The notes beneath the pieces were generated by a model. The model was not told where the DNA came from, did not search any database, and saw nothing but the letters and a program-made list of their open reading frames with translations. The position numbers and the translations under genes are program-made. This document shows, in pieces, positions 17,918 through 27,231 of a stretch of DNA of 64,000 bases (the stretch's first letter is position 1; the number at the start of each line of letters is the position of its first letter). Source of the DNA: Bacteroidales bacterium (GTDB lineage Bacteria; Bacteroidota; Bacteroidia; Bacteroidales; UBA4417); the NCBI GenBank assembly GCA_016707785.1, contig JADJGZ010000006.1:124001-188000 (forward strand), read 5' to 3'.

Positions 17918-19789
17918 ATGTGCGGAATTACGGGTAAGGTGTTTTTTGAGAGAAATCATGTTATTGAACCTTCAGAGTTGAAGCGAATGACTGATTCCAT
18001 CTACCACAGAGGGCCTGATGATGAAGGCTTCCTCATAGATGGTAATGTTGGCTTGGGATTTCGGCGGCTCAGTATCATTGACTTAAGTACGGGTCATCAA
18101 CCACTCAGTAATGAGGATGAATCAGTAACACTTGTCTTCAATGGGGAAATATATAACTACCTTGAACAAAAAGAACTTCTACGAAAGAAAGGTTACACTT
18201 TTCGGACAGCCACTGATACGGAGGTCATTCTCCACCTTTATGAAGAGTATGGAGTAGATTGCCTCCAGTACTTACGGGGAATGTTTGCCTTTGCAATATG
18301 GGATAAAAGAAAACAACAGCTTTTTTGTGCCCGTGACCGATTTGGAATCAAGCCATTCTATTATTACCTGGACGGACAAAAGTTGGTTTTTGGTTCTGAG
18401 ATCAAAACAATTATGGCTTCAGGGAACATTGACAAAACCATCTCCTTTGAAGGGCTTGATTCATATCTTTCCTACGGGTATATCACAAGTGATCTCTCTA
18501 TTTATAAGAACATACATAAACTTCGTCCTGCTCATTATTTGCTTTTATCTTTAAAGGATAAGGCTGTTGTTGAAACCAAACAATATTGGGAAATTAAATT
18601 TCAACCTGATTTTTCCCGATCAGTATCTGACTGGATGGAAGAAATTGAATCATGCCTTTCAGAAACAGTTCGCATGCATATGATCTCAGATGTTCCTTTA
18701 GGAGCTTTTCTGAGCGGAGGTATTGATTCCAGCTCTGTTGTGGCAATGATGGCCAGAAACTCAAACCTCCCTATTAAAACATTCTCAATCGGATTCAAGG
18801 AAGAGAAATACAATGAACTGGAATATGCCCGTGAGATCGCAACCAAATACAATTGTGAACACCACGAACAAATTATTGAACCTGAATCCATCACATTATT
18901 GCCAAAACTTGTCGCAGCTTATGATGAACCTTATGCTGATTCATCTGCAATTCCAACATATTACGTCTCAAAACTGGCCCGGGAATTTGTTACAGTTGCC
19001 TTATCTGGAGATGGCGGGGATGAATTATTTGCAGGATACAATATCTACAATTACTTCCAACGCCTCAACTCTCATCCACTCAATTTTAAATCAGAGAATC
19101 TCAATAAATTGATTTGGGGTACGCTGCATAAAATAATTCCTCACAATATAAAAGGAAGTAGTGCTTCTTATTTCCTCTCACAAAATAAGAGCTCTGCAGC
19201 AGCCTACCTTACTTTCCTGTCAAGAAAAGAAAGAAAAAGTTTACTCTTGAATAAGGACTACAAGATTGATTATTCAAAAGCTTCAGAAAATTATAAAGAA
19301 TCCATCTTAAAAAAAGGACAAGGCAACGATTTTATCAGTAATCTTCAATACCTTGACCTTCAGACTTATATGGTTGATGATATTCTCACTAAAGTGGATA
19401 GAGCCAGTATGCTGAACTCACTTGAAGTGAGAGTCCCTTTACTGGATCATGTATTTGCAGAACTGAGTTTCAGGATTCCCTGGAATCTGAAATTGAAAGG
19501 GATGGAACAGAAGTATATTCTTAAAGAATCTATGGCTCCCCATCTTACCAAAAATGTGCTGAATCACCCTAAACAGGGATTTGGAGTTCCCTTGTCAGTT
19601 TGGTTTAAAGATGATCTCTCACAATATGTTAAAGATACTTTATTGTCAGATAATCCTAAAATAGCTGCTTATCTTGATAAAAATGAGGTAAGGAGGATTG
19701 TGGAACATAGCTATTTTGGGAACAGGGACCTCAGCAACCGTGTATGGCAGCTATTGTGCCTGGAAGAATGGATCAGGCAAAACAGCTAA
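17918..19789 (+). CDS. asnB: Asparagine synthetase-type amidotransferase, copy 1
   Basis: 623 residues. The N-terminal class II glutaminase domain begins Met-Cys-Gly, so Cys2 is the nucleophile after Met removal, and has the HRGPDDEG motif at about residue 31. The C-terminal synthetase domain has the pyrophosphate loop SGGIDSS at about 266 and the second motif SGDGGDELFAGY at about 363. Family reaction: ATP-dependent amidation of a carboxylate using glutamine. In surface-polysaccharide loci such proteins (WbpS type) are thought to amidate uronic acids. A nucleotide-sugar dehydrogenase and a second copy lie downstream, which supports that role over plain asparagine synthesis. The substrate is inferred. 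Confidence 0.88.
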   Translation: MCGITGKVFFERNHVIEPSELKRMTDSIYHRGPDDEGFLIDGNVGLGFRRLSIIDLSTGHQPLSNEDESVTLVFNGEIYNYLEQKELLRKKGYTFRTATDTEVILHLYEEYGVDCLQYLRGMFAFAIWDKRKQQLFCARDRFGIKPFYYYLDGQKLVFGSEIKTIMASGNIDKTISFEGLDSYLSYGYITSDLSIYKNIHKLRPAHYLLLSLKDKAVVETKQYWEIKFQPDFSRSVSDWMEEIESCLSETVRMHMISDVPLGAFLSGGIDSSSVVAMMARNSNLPIKTFSIGFKEEKYNELEYAREIATKYNCEHHEQIIEPESITLLPKLVAAYDEPYADSSAIPTYYVSKLAREFVTVALSGDGGDELFAGYNIYNYFQRLNSHPLNFKSENLNKLIWGTLHKIIPHNIKGSSASYFLSQNKSSAAAYLTFLSRKERKSLLLNKDYKIDYSKASENYKESILKKGQGNDFISNLQYLDLQTYMVDDILTKVDRASMLNSLEVRVPLLDHVFAELSFRIPWNLKLKGMEQKYILKESMAPHLTKNVLNHPKQGFGVPLSVWFKDDLSQYVKDTLLSDNPKIAAYLDKNEVRRIVEHSYFGNRDLSNRVWQLLCLEEWIRQNS

Positions 19790-19900
19790 ACATGAATAAG
19801 CGTGCAAAAAAACCAGCCTGATTTGAATTGTGAGTTTATCCAGAAAATTATTATGCCTGATTATCTGGTGATTTACTGGTATTGATGTAGTTTTTCCTGT

Positions 19901-21019
19901 ATGAAGATTTGTTTTTGGGGTAATATATCTGGCGCACTAAATGGGTCTACACCAGGCGGAGGTGAACTTCAGATTGCACTCCTGGCTAAAGCCCTCGTTA
20001 AATCAGGACATGAAGTTGTCATCATTGATCCAATTGTTAAGAAGGATTTTGTTTCAGAGGATGGTATAAAAGTTCTTGCAGTTCATGGTTGGAATCAAGG
20101 ATTGAAGGGCTTCAGGATGATTTTTAATCGGATTCCCGGGTTATACAGGGCTTTAAAATCTCAAAAAGCTGATTATTATTATGTCAGGATGCGTTCCTAC
20201 CTGCATCTGATTCCATACCTTGCCGCTTCAAAAAATAAGGCTGGGTTCATTATTGCCATTGCAAGCGACCTGGATGTAATGGGATTTATGTCGAAGTATA
20301 AATATGAATATAAATCCAGCGTTTCATTAAAGAAACTCCTCTTTGATTGTATCCCGAATGATTTGGTTTATAATTTCCTGCTAAGAAAAGCAGATTATGT
20401 TTTGATTCAACATAAAGGGCAACTTACCAATCGGCTTCAGAAATCTGGAAAAACATCAATATTCCCTAATAATATTGATTTGGACTATATTGGGAGCAGG
20501 CAACAGTCTATTGGTGATTATTATATCCATGTAGGCTCGATGAGTGTACTCAAAGGTGTTGACAACCTATTCAATATTATCAATATGGTCTCAAGAGATA
20601 TCCCTTTCCTGATAGTAGGCGGAGCAAGGGATCAAAGGGCTGAACTGATACTGGAAAAATTGAAGGAGTTTCCCAATGTTTCACTGGTGGGTCGAAAGAA
20701 TCATGCAGAAACTATCGATCTGATATCCAGATCTAAAGCATTAATCAATACATCCAATTTTGAGGGTTTTCCTAATACATTTCTCGAATCCTGGGCCAAA
20801 GGTATTCCGGTGATCTCATTGAACTCTAATCCCGGAAATGTGTTAAATGATTACTCGCTTGGTTTATTTAGCAATGGTGACATAAACCAGATGAAACAAC
20901 AGATTGAATCAGGTGAAATAAATTCTATTGACAGGGATTCACTTATGAAATATGTCAGGGAAAACCATAATGCTGATTCAGCATCTAATCGTTTTATGAA
21001 AGTGTTAAATATACAATGA
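19901..21019 (+). CDS. GT4-family glycosyltransferase
   Basis: 372 residues. The N-terminus MKICFWGNISG...TPGGGELQIALLAKAL is the GT4 glycine-rich start. The C-terminal donor motif is NTSNFEGFPNTFLESWAKG with the conserved Glu residues (about 284-302). Starts 111 bases after the amidotransferase and 38 bases before the next transferase; three GT4 genes in a row follow (19901, 21058, 22176). Sugar specificity is unknown. Confidence 0.87.
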   Translation: MKICFWGNISGALNGSTPGGGELQIALLAKALVKSGHEVVIIDPIVKKDFVSEDGIKVLAVHGWNQGLKGFRMIFNRIPGLYRALKSQKADYYYVRMRSYLHLIPYLAASKNKAGFIIAIASDLDVMGFMSKYKYEYKSSVSLKKLLFDCIPNDLVYNFLLRKADYVLIQHKGQLTNRLQKSGKTSIFPNNIDLDYIGSRQQSIGDYYIHVGSMSVLKGVDNLFNIINMVSRDIPFLIVGGARDQRAELILEKLKEFPNVSLVGRKNHAETIDLISRSKALINTSNFEGFPNTFLESWAKGIPVISLNSNPGNVLNDYSLGLFSNGDINQMKQQIESGEINSIDRDSLMKYVRENHNADSASNRFMKVLNIQ

Positions 21020-21057
21020 ATTACCAATTTCTATTTAAATCAGAATTGAATTAGCTA

Positions 21058-22179
21058 ATGAGAATACTGTTCGCAATTAATGGGATGCTATGTGGAGGTA
21101 AGGAACGCAGGCTGACAGAACTCATGAAAGCATTGGTGAATATGCCTGGGATTCATTTTGAATTAGTCATTATGAATTCCGAAATCTATTACAAAGAGGT
21201 GTTGGAGCTAAATATACCCATTCATTATTTGATCAGGAAAGGCAAAAAGGACTTTTTTATGTTTTCCCGGTTCTATTCTTTGAGTAAAAGTATTAAACCT
21301 GATGTAGTGCATTGCTGGGACAGTATGACTGCTGTTTATCTTGCCCCGGTATGCCAGATTCTCTCCATCCCATTAATCAATGGAATGGTTGTAGATACAC
21401 CGGTTCAAAGGAATATTCTGAACAAACACTGGCTCAGGGCCAGGATCACATTTCCTTTTTCACAGCGCATTACCGGAAATTCAAAGGCTGGATTGGAAGC
21501 TTATCATGCTCCGGCTGATAAATCTGTGGCCATTTATAATGGATTCAACTTTGAAAGGTTGAATAATGTCCTGGCTGAATCAGAAATAAAGAAAAAATTG
21601 AAGGTTGAAGATGCACTTTTGGTAGGAATGGTGGCTACTTTCTCCGATTATAAGGACTATAACTCCTATTTTACAGCTGCTAAAATTCTTTTGAGAAAAG
21701 GCATAAATGTGGTTTTTTGCGCTATTGGTGATAATACAGATTCAAACAATGCTCATCAACTCATTGGTGAAGAATTCATGCCCCATTTCAGATGCCTGGG
21801 TAAAATTTCAGATGTTGAATCTTTTGTCAATGCTATGGATGTTTGTGTCCTTTCTACCTTTTCTGAAGGTATCTCAAATGCTATTTTAGAATATATGGCA
21901 TTGGGAAAACCCGTAGTTGCAACACTTGGTGGTGGAACAAACGAAATAGTAATGCATAATGAAACTGGTTTTCTAGTCCCTGCTGCTAATCCAATGGCTC
22001 TTGCCGAAAAAATAGAACTTCTTCTCCTGGATAAAACACTTCGTCTTACCATGGGAAATGCAGGAAAAAATAGAGTAAGAGAGCATTTTTCAATTCAAAA
22101 AATGGTCTCAGGTTATCTGAATATTTATAATCATTACAAAAAAGGTTCAAATTTTACCGAAAAACCCGAAAAGGCATGA
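21058..22179 (+). CDS. GT4-family glycosyltransferase
   Basis: 373 residues. N-terminal FAINGMLCGGKERRLTELMKA; C-terminal donor segment STFSEGISNAILEYMALGKPVVAT (about 263-286) followed by GGTNEIV, the usual GT4 pattern. The stop overlaps the next start by 4 bases (ATGA at 22176), so the two are probably translationally coupled. Predicted to extend the lipid-linked repeat. Confidence 0.88.
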   Translation: MRILFAINGMLCGGKERRLTELMKALVNMPGIHFELVIMNSEIYYKEVLELNIPIHYLIRKGKKDFFMFSRFYSLSKSIKPDVVHCWDSMTAVYLAPVCQILSIPLINGMVVDTPVQRNILNKHWLRARITFPFSQRITGNSKAGLEAYHAPADKSVAIYNGFNFERLNNVLAESEIKKKLKVEDALLVGMVATFSDYKDYNSYFTAAKILLRKGINVVFCAIGDNTDSNNAHQLIGEEFMPHFRCLGKISDVESFVNAMDVCVLSTFSEGISNAILEYMALGKPVVATLGGGTNEIVMHNETGFLVPAANPMALAEKIELLLLDKTLRLTMGNAGKNRVREHFSIQKMVSGYLNIYNHYKKGSNFTEKPEKA

Positions 22180-23246
22180 AAGTCCTGGTTGTTTATCCCG
22201 GTAAAAAGGAACGTGGCGGAGTTTCAGAGCTCTATATCATTCTGGAACCCTATATGACAGGTGTTCGTTATTTTGAGTTATTCGGCTACTTTAGAGGGAG
22301 ATTCAATCTGATCGATTCCATATTGATGTTCTTTAGATTTATGGTGACCAGCTTGAATTATGATGTAATCCATCTGAACCCTTCCTTTAATAAAAGAGCA
22401 TTTGTCAGGGAAGCAATCCTGATCCTGATCGGCCGGATGTGGAATAAAAAAATGGTAGTTTTTTGGCACGGCTGGACAATTGGATTTGAAGAAATAGTAA
22501 AAAGCAGTAAGTTTTATTCATGGGTGTTCAGGCATACCTTTATGAAAACCCAGGCAAGTATAGTTTTAGGTTCTGTTTTCAAAGAAAGCCTTACAACACT
22601 AGGTTATAAGCAACCCATTTACATCGAAAAAAATTGTGCCGATAATTCATTTTTAACCCAATACAGAGTCTCTGATCCGGAGAAAAAAATGCACGAACCT
22701 GTCCGGTTACTGTTTTTATCCAGAATTGAAAGGAATAAAGGCATTTTCGTTGCACTTGAAGCAACAAGGATACTTAACCATCAAAAACCTAATTCTGTGC
22801 AATTGACTATAGCAGGAAAAGGAACTGCACTTTCTGAATTAGAACACTTAATTCAATCGAAGTCATTGAAAAATATCAATATGGTTGGATTCGTTACTGG
22901 TAAAGAGAAACACAATCTCTTATCCGAATCTGATATCCTGATTTTTCCATCCTTATCCGAAGGATTGCCTTTAACGGTTCTTGAAAGTATGATGTATGGT
23001 CTGCCGGTTATCTCGCGACCGGTTGGAGGCATTCCGGATGTAATTGATGAAGGCATTAATGGCTATTTAACAGACAGAAATGAGCCTGAGGTCTTTGCTG
23101 AGATTCTCCAAAATCTGATCAATAACCCATTGTTATATTCATCGATCGCAAGGAATAATATGAATGTAGCATTGCAATTCAGCCCTTTAGAGATGCAAAA
23201 AAGACTATTTTCGGTCTATCGATCAGTAATTGTTTCTACTAAATGA
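22176..23246 (+). CDS. GT4-family glycosyltransferase
   Basis: 356 residues. N-terminus VVYPGKKERGGVSELY; donor site FPSLSEGLPLTVLESMMYGLP (about 254-274) followed by RPVGGIPDVI, a clear GT4 signature. Overlaps both neighbours by 4 bases (ATGA at 22176 and at 23243), a tight translational coupling with the preceding transferase and the following toroid-like protein. Confidence 0.88.
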   Translation: MKVLVVYPGKKERGGVSELYIILEPYMTGVRYFELFGYFRGRFNLIDSILMFFRFMVTSLNYDVIHLNPSFNKRAFVREAILILIGRMWNKKMVVFWHGWTIGFEEIVKSSKFYSWVFRHTFMKTQASIVLGSVFKESLTTLGYKQPIYIEKNCADNSFLTQYRVSDPEKKMHEPVRLLFLSRIERNKGIFVALEATRILNHQKPNSVQLTIAGKGTALSELEHLIQSKSLKNINMVGFVTGKEKHNLLSESDILIFPSLSEGLPLTVLESMMYGLPVISRPVGGIPDVIDEGINGYLTDRNEPEVFAEILQNLINNPLLYSSIARNNMNVALQFSPLEMQKRLFSVYRSVIVSTK

Positions 23247-24484
23247 AAAAGCAATTGAAGGATATGAAATCATCAAAGGATACACTGGTCTCTCTTATGG
23301 AAGAAGCTACGGTGAATACTTTGCATACGATTCGGAAAGCTTCCTTTCAATCATATGATCTGTTTGATGCTCTTACTAATCCTCTGATAGATACTTTAAC
23401 AAAACCATTCCCTTTATTGCGCAGAATTGCCAACCAGGTAAATTCCAGGTCACCGATCGATTTGCATTGGCTGGGAATGAAAAAAATGGTTCATACTAAA
23501 ACCATCTCCGATTTACTTTGGTATCATTCACTTAAAGCGTCCTTTTCAAAAGCAGAATCAAATAATCCGGAAAATAATTCAAAGGCCATCAATCAATTCT
23601 TTGATAAGTTGGTTGGTCTAAAAATTCCTGATAAAATAGCATGGGGACTAAACTTTCCATATACAAACAGGTTTATTAGTGCCGGTGTTTTAACACCAAA
23701 TTTATATAATACGGTTAATTCAGGGATTGCAATTTGTCATGCCTACCCTTTCCTTGATCAGGAACGAAAAGCTGAATCCAGAAGGTTATTGCAAGGAATA
23801 CTTGATTTTCTTGAAAATGACCTCAAATTCATCCGGGAACCCGATCGTGGTTGGTATCTTTACTATCCTGGTCAAACATATCCTACCTATAATGTCAATG
23901 CATTGGCACTTTATTTCCTGGTGATGGTTGACCGCAAAATGGAGATGGGGAATGAGGATTTACGGAGTAAAATCACAGCAATTATTCAGCTGTTGACATT
24001 GGAACAGAATCCTGATGGGAGTTGGCCATATGCCCGGTCTGATAAAGGAAAATGGGTGGATAATTTTCATACAGGTTTTACTCTGGAATCCCTTGCTTAC
24101 ACATCGAAATCTGGAATACGCAGTGATGCATTGGATTTAGCATTGAAGAAAGGAACAGAGTATTACATCCGGAATCTCTTCACCCGGGATTCTTATGTTA
24201 CCTATTTTTCCAATGGGTCTAAGTATCCGATCGAATCCCAAACCTATGCCCAGGCTATTCAAACACTGGCTAATTTAGGGAATTGGGTTTCAATGAAAAA
24301 TGATGCTTTGCTGTTTGATGTTATTAAGATTGCTCTTTCAAATCTTTATAATGGAAAAGGTGCATTCTATCATAAAAAAAACAAATATTATACGCTTAAA
24401 ACTCCATATTTCCGCTGGTCTTGTACAACAATGATTCTTGCTTTCGAGTATACAATTCAGTATTTTTCAGAAACTAGAATATGA
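23243..24484 (+). CDS. Alpha/alpha-toroid-like glycan enzyme candidate, function unknown
   Basis: 413 residues, no signal peptide or membrane helix. I do not recognise a characterised family. Visible are helical-pair segments and the pattern NPDGSWPYARSDKGKWVDNF followed by HTGFTLESLAY at about residues 253-283, then repeated Ala/Gln-rich helices and a Trp-Ser-Cys near the end. Such QxPDGSW plus HTG patterns occur in alpha/alpha-toroid proteins (terpenoid-cyclase/prenyltransferase and some uronyl epimerase or lyase folds). It overlaps the GT4 gene before and the acyltransferase gene after by 4 bases each, so it belongs to sugar assembly or modification. The function is inference only. Confidence 0.6.
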   Translation: MKKQLKDMKSSKDTLVSLMEEATVNTLHTIRKASFQSYDLFDALTNPLIDTLTKPFPLLRRIANQVNSRSPIDLHWLGMKKMVHTKTISDLLWYHSLKASFSKAESNNPENNSKAINQFFDKLVGLKIPDKIAWGLNFPYTNRFISAGVLTPNLYNTVNSGIAICHAYPFLDQERKAESRRLLQGILDFLENDLKFIREPDRGWYLYYPGQTYPTYNVNALALYFLVMVDRKMEMGNEDLRSKITAIIQLLTLEQNPDGSWPYARSDKGKWVDNFHTGFTLESLAYTSKSGIRSDALDLALKKGTEYYIRNLFTRDSYVTYFSNGSKYPIESQTYAQAIQTLANLGNWVSMKNDALLFDVIKIALSNLYNGKGAFYHKKNKYYTLKTPYFRWSCTTMILAFEYTIQYFSETRI

Positions 24485-24999
24485 TGATAGTCAAGAAGTT
24501 ACTCTATTTTGTCTACATTGCTTTCATGAGATTTACTCCTGAAATCTTCAGGCCTTATGCACTGTTTTTCCCTTACCTGAGAAAGGTTCTGGTGAGATCA
24601 TTCATACGAAAATGTGGAAAGGGGCTTAGGGTTAAAAGGAATGCAGATATCTCAATGTTCATCGAAATCGGGGATAATTCCGAATTGGGTACCAATTGCC
24701 TGATTCAATCCAATACCATTATCGGAGATTATGTGATAATGGGCCCCGATGTGAAGATATACACAAAAAATCACTCTTTTGCCCGCCTGGATATTCCGGT
24801 TGCATTGCAGGGAGTTAGTGCTGAAACTACACAGATTGGTAACGACGTTTGGCTTTCAGCTAATGTAATTATTACTCCCGGAGTTAAAATTGGGAATCAT
24901 GTCATTGTAGGGGCAGGAGCTGTTGTTACAAAAGATATCCCTGATTATGCAATTGCTGGAGGAGTGCCTGCAAAGGTTCTTAAATACAGGAACCAATAA
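24481..24999 (+). CDS. Left-handed beta-helix (hexapeptide) acyltransferase
   Basis: 172 residues. An N-terminal hydrophobic segment is followed by imperfect hexapeptide repeats (IEIGDNSELGTNCLIQS, IGNDVWLSANVIITPG, VKIGNHVIVGAGAVVTKDI) and the family ending AIAGGVPAKVL. The catalytic-type His lies in TKNHSFAR at about residue 97. Known family (WbbJ/NodL/CysE-like): O-acetylation of sugars using acetyl-CoA. The start ATG overlaps the preceding stop (ATGA); a second ATG at 24484 is possible. Probably decorates the exopolysaccharide. Confidence 0.88.
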   Translation: MMIVKKLLYFVYIAFMRFTPEIFRPYALFFPYLRKVLVRSFIRKCGKGLRVKRNADISMFIEIGDNSELGTNCLIQSNTIIGDYVIMGPDVKIYTKNHSFARLDIPVALQGVSAETTQIGNDVWLSANVIITPGVKIGNHVIVGAGAVVTKDIPDYAIAGGVPAKVLKYRNQ

Positions 25000-25025
25000 G
25001 AAGTAAATATTTTGAATTAAGTGAC

Positions 25026-26186
25026 ATGAAATTAATCTCAGTAGTTGGTGCCAGGCCTAATTTTATGAAGATTGCCCCTTTGATTAAGGCAATTCAGCAG
25101 CATAATATCAAAAACCCGGGGAACCCTGTTGAACATATTCTTGTTCATACTGGCCAGCATTATGACGTCAGAATGTCTGAGGCTTTTTTTGATGCGTTAG
25201 GTATCCCTGACCCTGATATTAATCTGGAAATAGGATCCGGAAGCCATGCTGAACAATTGGGATATACAATGATCGCTTTTGAAAAAGTACTCCTGGATCA
25301 CACTCCCGATTGGGTTATCGTATTGGGTGATGTAAATGCTACCCTCTCATGCTCTGTGATTGCAAAAAGACATAATATAAAAGTCTGTCATATTGAAGCC
25401 GGACTCAGGTCGGGCGATATGAGTATGCCTGAAGAGATTAACCGGTTGGTTACTGACCGACTTTCTGATTTACTGCTGACCCCGGATCTCATCTCTTCAG
25501 AAAACCTGAGAAATGAAGGTGTTGCCGACGAAAAAATAAAATTTGTCGGTAATATAATGATAGATACCCTGGAAGCAAACAGGGCTAAAGCCGAAGCGCT
25601 GAGTATTAGCCAAATTATAACGGAGAATCTTGTTCATGGAGAATCCCCGGGTACTAATTTCCCGAAAGATGGAGAATATGCTGTCATAACTTTGCATCGC
25701 CCATCCAATGTTGACTCAGAAGTGATCCTTGAACAATTGATGAATTTTCTGCTGGATGAAGTCGCACAAAAATTTAGTATGATCTGGCCAATACATCCCA
25801 GGGCCAGAAAACAACTTAAAAATGCCGGTTTGTGGGACAAGGTAGTGAACCATCCAGCTATGATATTACTGGAACCTGTTGGCTATTTTGAAATGCTCAG
25901 ATTAAATATTGGTGCAAAACTGATGCTTACTGATTCAGGTGGGTTGCAGGAAGAATGTTGCGTATTGGGAACCCCTTGCCTCACCTTGCGATCGAACACT
26001 GAACGCCCTATAACTCTCAGAAAAAATGGGGGTGCCAGCGTACTGGTCGGAAATAATATCCAAAGAATCAGGGAAGAATATCAAAACGCTTTACAATTGA
26101 AACGTCAGCCTTCCAGACCTGAATTATGGGATGGAAAAACAGCAGAAAGAATATTGGAAGTCCTGTTAGATTCACTGAAAGCCTAG
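25026..26186 (+). CDS. wecB: UDP-N-acetylglucosamine 2-epimerase (non-hydrolysing)
   Basis: 386 residues. Starts with the family signature GARPNFMKIAPL and has HTGQHYD (about 41-47), VLGDVNATL (about 101), HIEAGLRSGDMSMPEE...NR (about 123-141) and the UDP-binding DSGGLQEE (about 305-312). GT-B-like fold. Reaction: UDP-GlcNAc to UDP-ManNAc. In the operon it supplies ManNAc, which the downstream dehydrogenase at 31104 could oxidise to ManNAcA. Starts 26 bases after the acyltransferase gene. Confidence 0.94.
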   Translation: MKLISVVGARPNFMKIAPLIKAIQQHNIKNPGNPVEHILVHTGQHYDVRMSEAFFDALGIPDPDINLEIGSGSHAEQLGYTMIAFEKVLLDHTPDWVIVLGDVNATLSCSVIAKRHNIKVCHIEAGLRSGDMSMPEEINRLVTDRLSDLLLTPDLISSENLRNEGVADEKIKFVGNIMIDTLEANRAKAEALSISQIITENLVHGESPGTNFPKDGEYAVITLHRPSNVDSEVILEQLMNFLLDEVAQKFSMIWPIHPRARKQLKNAGLWDKVVNHPAMILLEPVGYFEMLRLNIGAKLMLTDSGGLQEECCVLGTPCLTLRSNTERPITLRKNGGASVLVGNNIQRIREEYQNALQLKRQPSRPELWDGKTAERILEVLLDSLKA

Positions 26187-26217
26187 AAAAAAGCATTGGA
26201 TTAATTTATTCAGGTAT

Positions 26218-27231
26218 ATGAAGATTTGGCTTGATTTTATTAATACTCCGCAAGTTTCTTTCTTTATTCCCTTTATCAGGGAATTTGAGAAAGATAACCA
26301 CCAGGTATTCATTACATGCAGGGATTCAGGCAATACAGTTGATCTTCTTAAGATTAATGGACTCAATTTTCAGATTGTTGGTGATAAAGTCAGGAAAGGG
26401 ACTTTTAATAAAATCCTCTATTTTCCTGTTCGATTGTATAAACTATTCAAGTTTGTCAAAGGTGTTCAACCAGATGTAGCTGCCAGTCAAAGTAGTTTTT
26501 ATCAGCCATTTATTTCCTGGCTATTATCAGTACCCTGTGTTTATACAAATGACAATGAACATGCAAAAGGAAACCTGATTGCATTTCCTTTTGCAACCAA
26601 AGTGGTCCTTCCGGAAGTAATGCAATCGAAAAACTTCACAAAGAAATGGCCTTTACTGAAAAAACTTAGCTTTTACCCTAGTGTGAAAGAAGCTATATAT
26701 CTATCTCAAATAAAGGATCGGAAAACTTATGCCGACAGTTCAAAAAAGGTAATATATTTCAGGCCTGAGCCATGGTCAGCACAGTATTACAAAGGGCCTG
26801 TCAATTTCTTCGATGATGCCATACTGAAACTTTCCAATGATTATTCTATCATTATTCTTCCAAGGGATGGAAATCAAAAGGAATATTATAAGCAACCTAA
26901 ATTCAAATCATTGCAGGTTGCAGAAAAAGCACTTAGTTTGAATGAAATTACAATGAATTGCCTTATCTTCATAGGTGCTGGAGGATCAATGACCAGGGAA
27001 CTTGCCGTGCTTGGTTTTCCTGTCATCTCAATTTATCAGGCTGAATTACTTGAAGTTGATAAATACTTAATTAATAAAGGACTCATATTGATGAACCCTA
27101 AGGTTTCATTTGAAGACATCAAGAATTTCATCGACATTAACAGCTCAATAGAACGTGAGAATAAAACACTCAATGAAGGGTTTGAGTCCTATTCTTTGAT
27201 AAAAAATTTAATCCTAACATTGAAAAAATGA
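26218..27231 (+). CDS. DUF354 family GT-B-like protein
   Basis: 337 residues. Start MKIWLDFINTPQVSFFIPFI matches the DUF354 pattern (D-x-x-N-x-P-x-H/S-V). Mid-protein TNDNEHAKGNLIAFPFA and C-terminal GAGGSMTRELAVLGFPVIS (about 249-267) resemble the donor-site region of UDP-GlcNAc 2-epimerase and GT-B enzymes. The family is uncharacterised and common in archaeal and bacterial glycan loci. It follows wecB by 31 bases and overlaps the Gfo/Idh gene (ATGA at 27228). A glycosyltransferase or epimerase role is inferred. Confidence 0.75.
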   Translation: MKIWLDFINTPQVSFFIPFIREFEKDNHQVFITCRDSGNTVDLLKINGLNFQIVGDKVRKGTFNKILYFPVRLYKLFKFVKGVQPDVAASQSSFYQPFISWLLSVPCVYTNDNEHAKGNLIAFPFATKVVLPEVMQSKNFTKKWPLLKKLSFYPSVKEAIYLSQIKDRKTYADSSKKVIYFRPEPWSAQYYKGPVNFFDDAILKLSNDYSIIILPRDGNQKEYYKQPKFKSLQVAEKALSLNEITMNCLIFIGAGGSMTRELAVLGFPVISIYQAELLEVDKYLINKGLILMNPKVSFEDIKNFIDINSSIERENKTLNEGFESYSLIKNLILTLKK

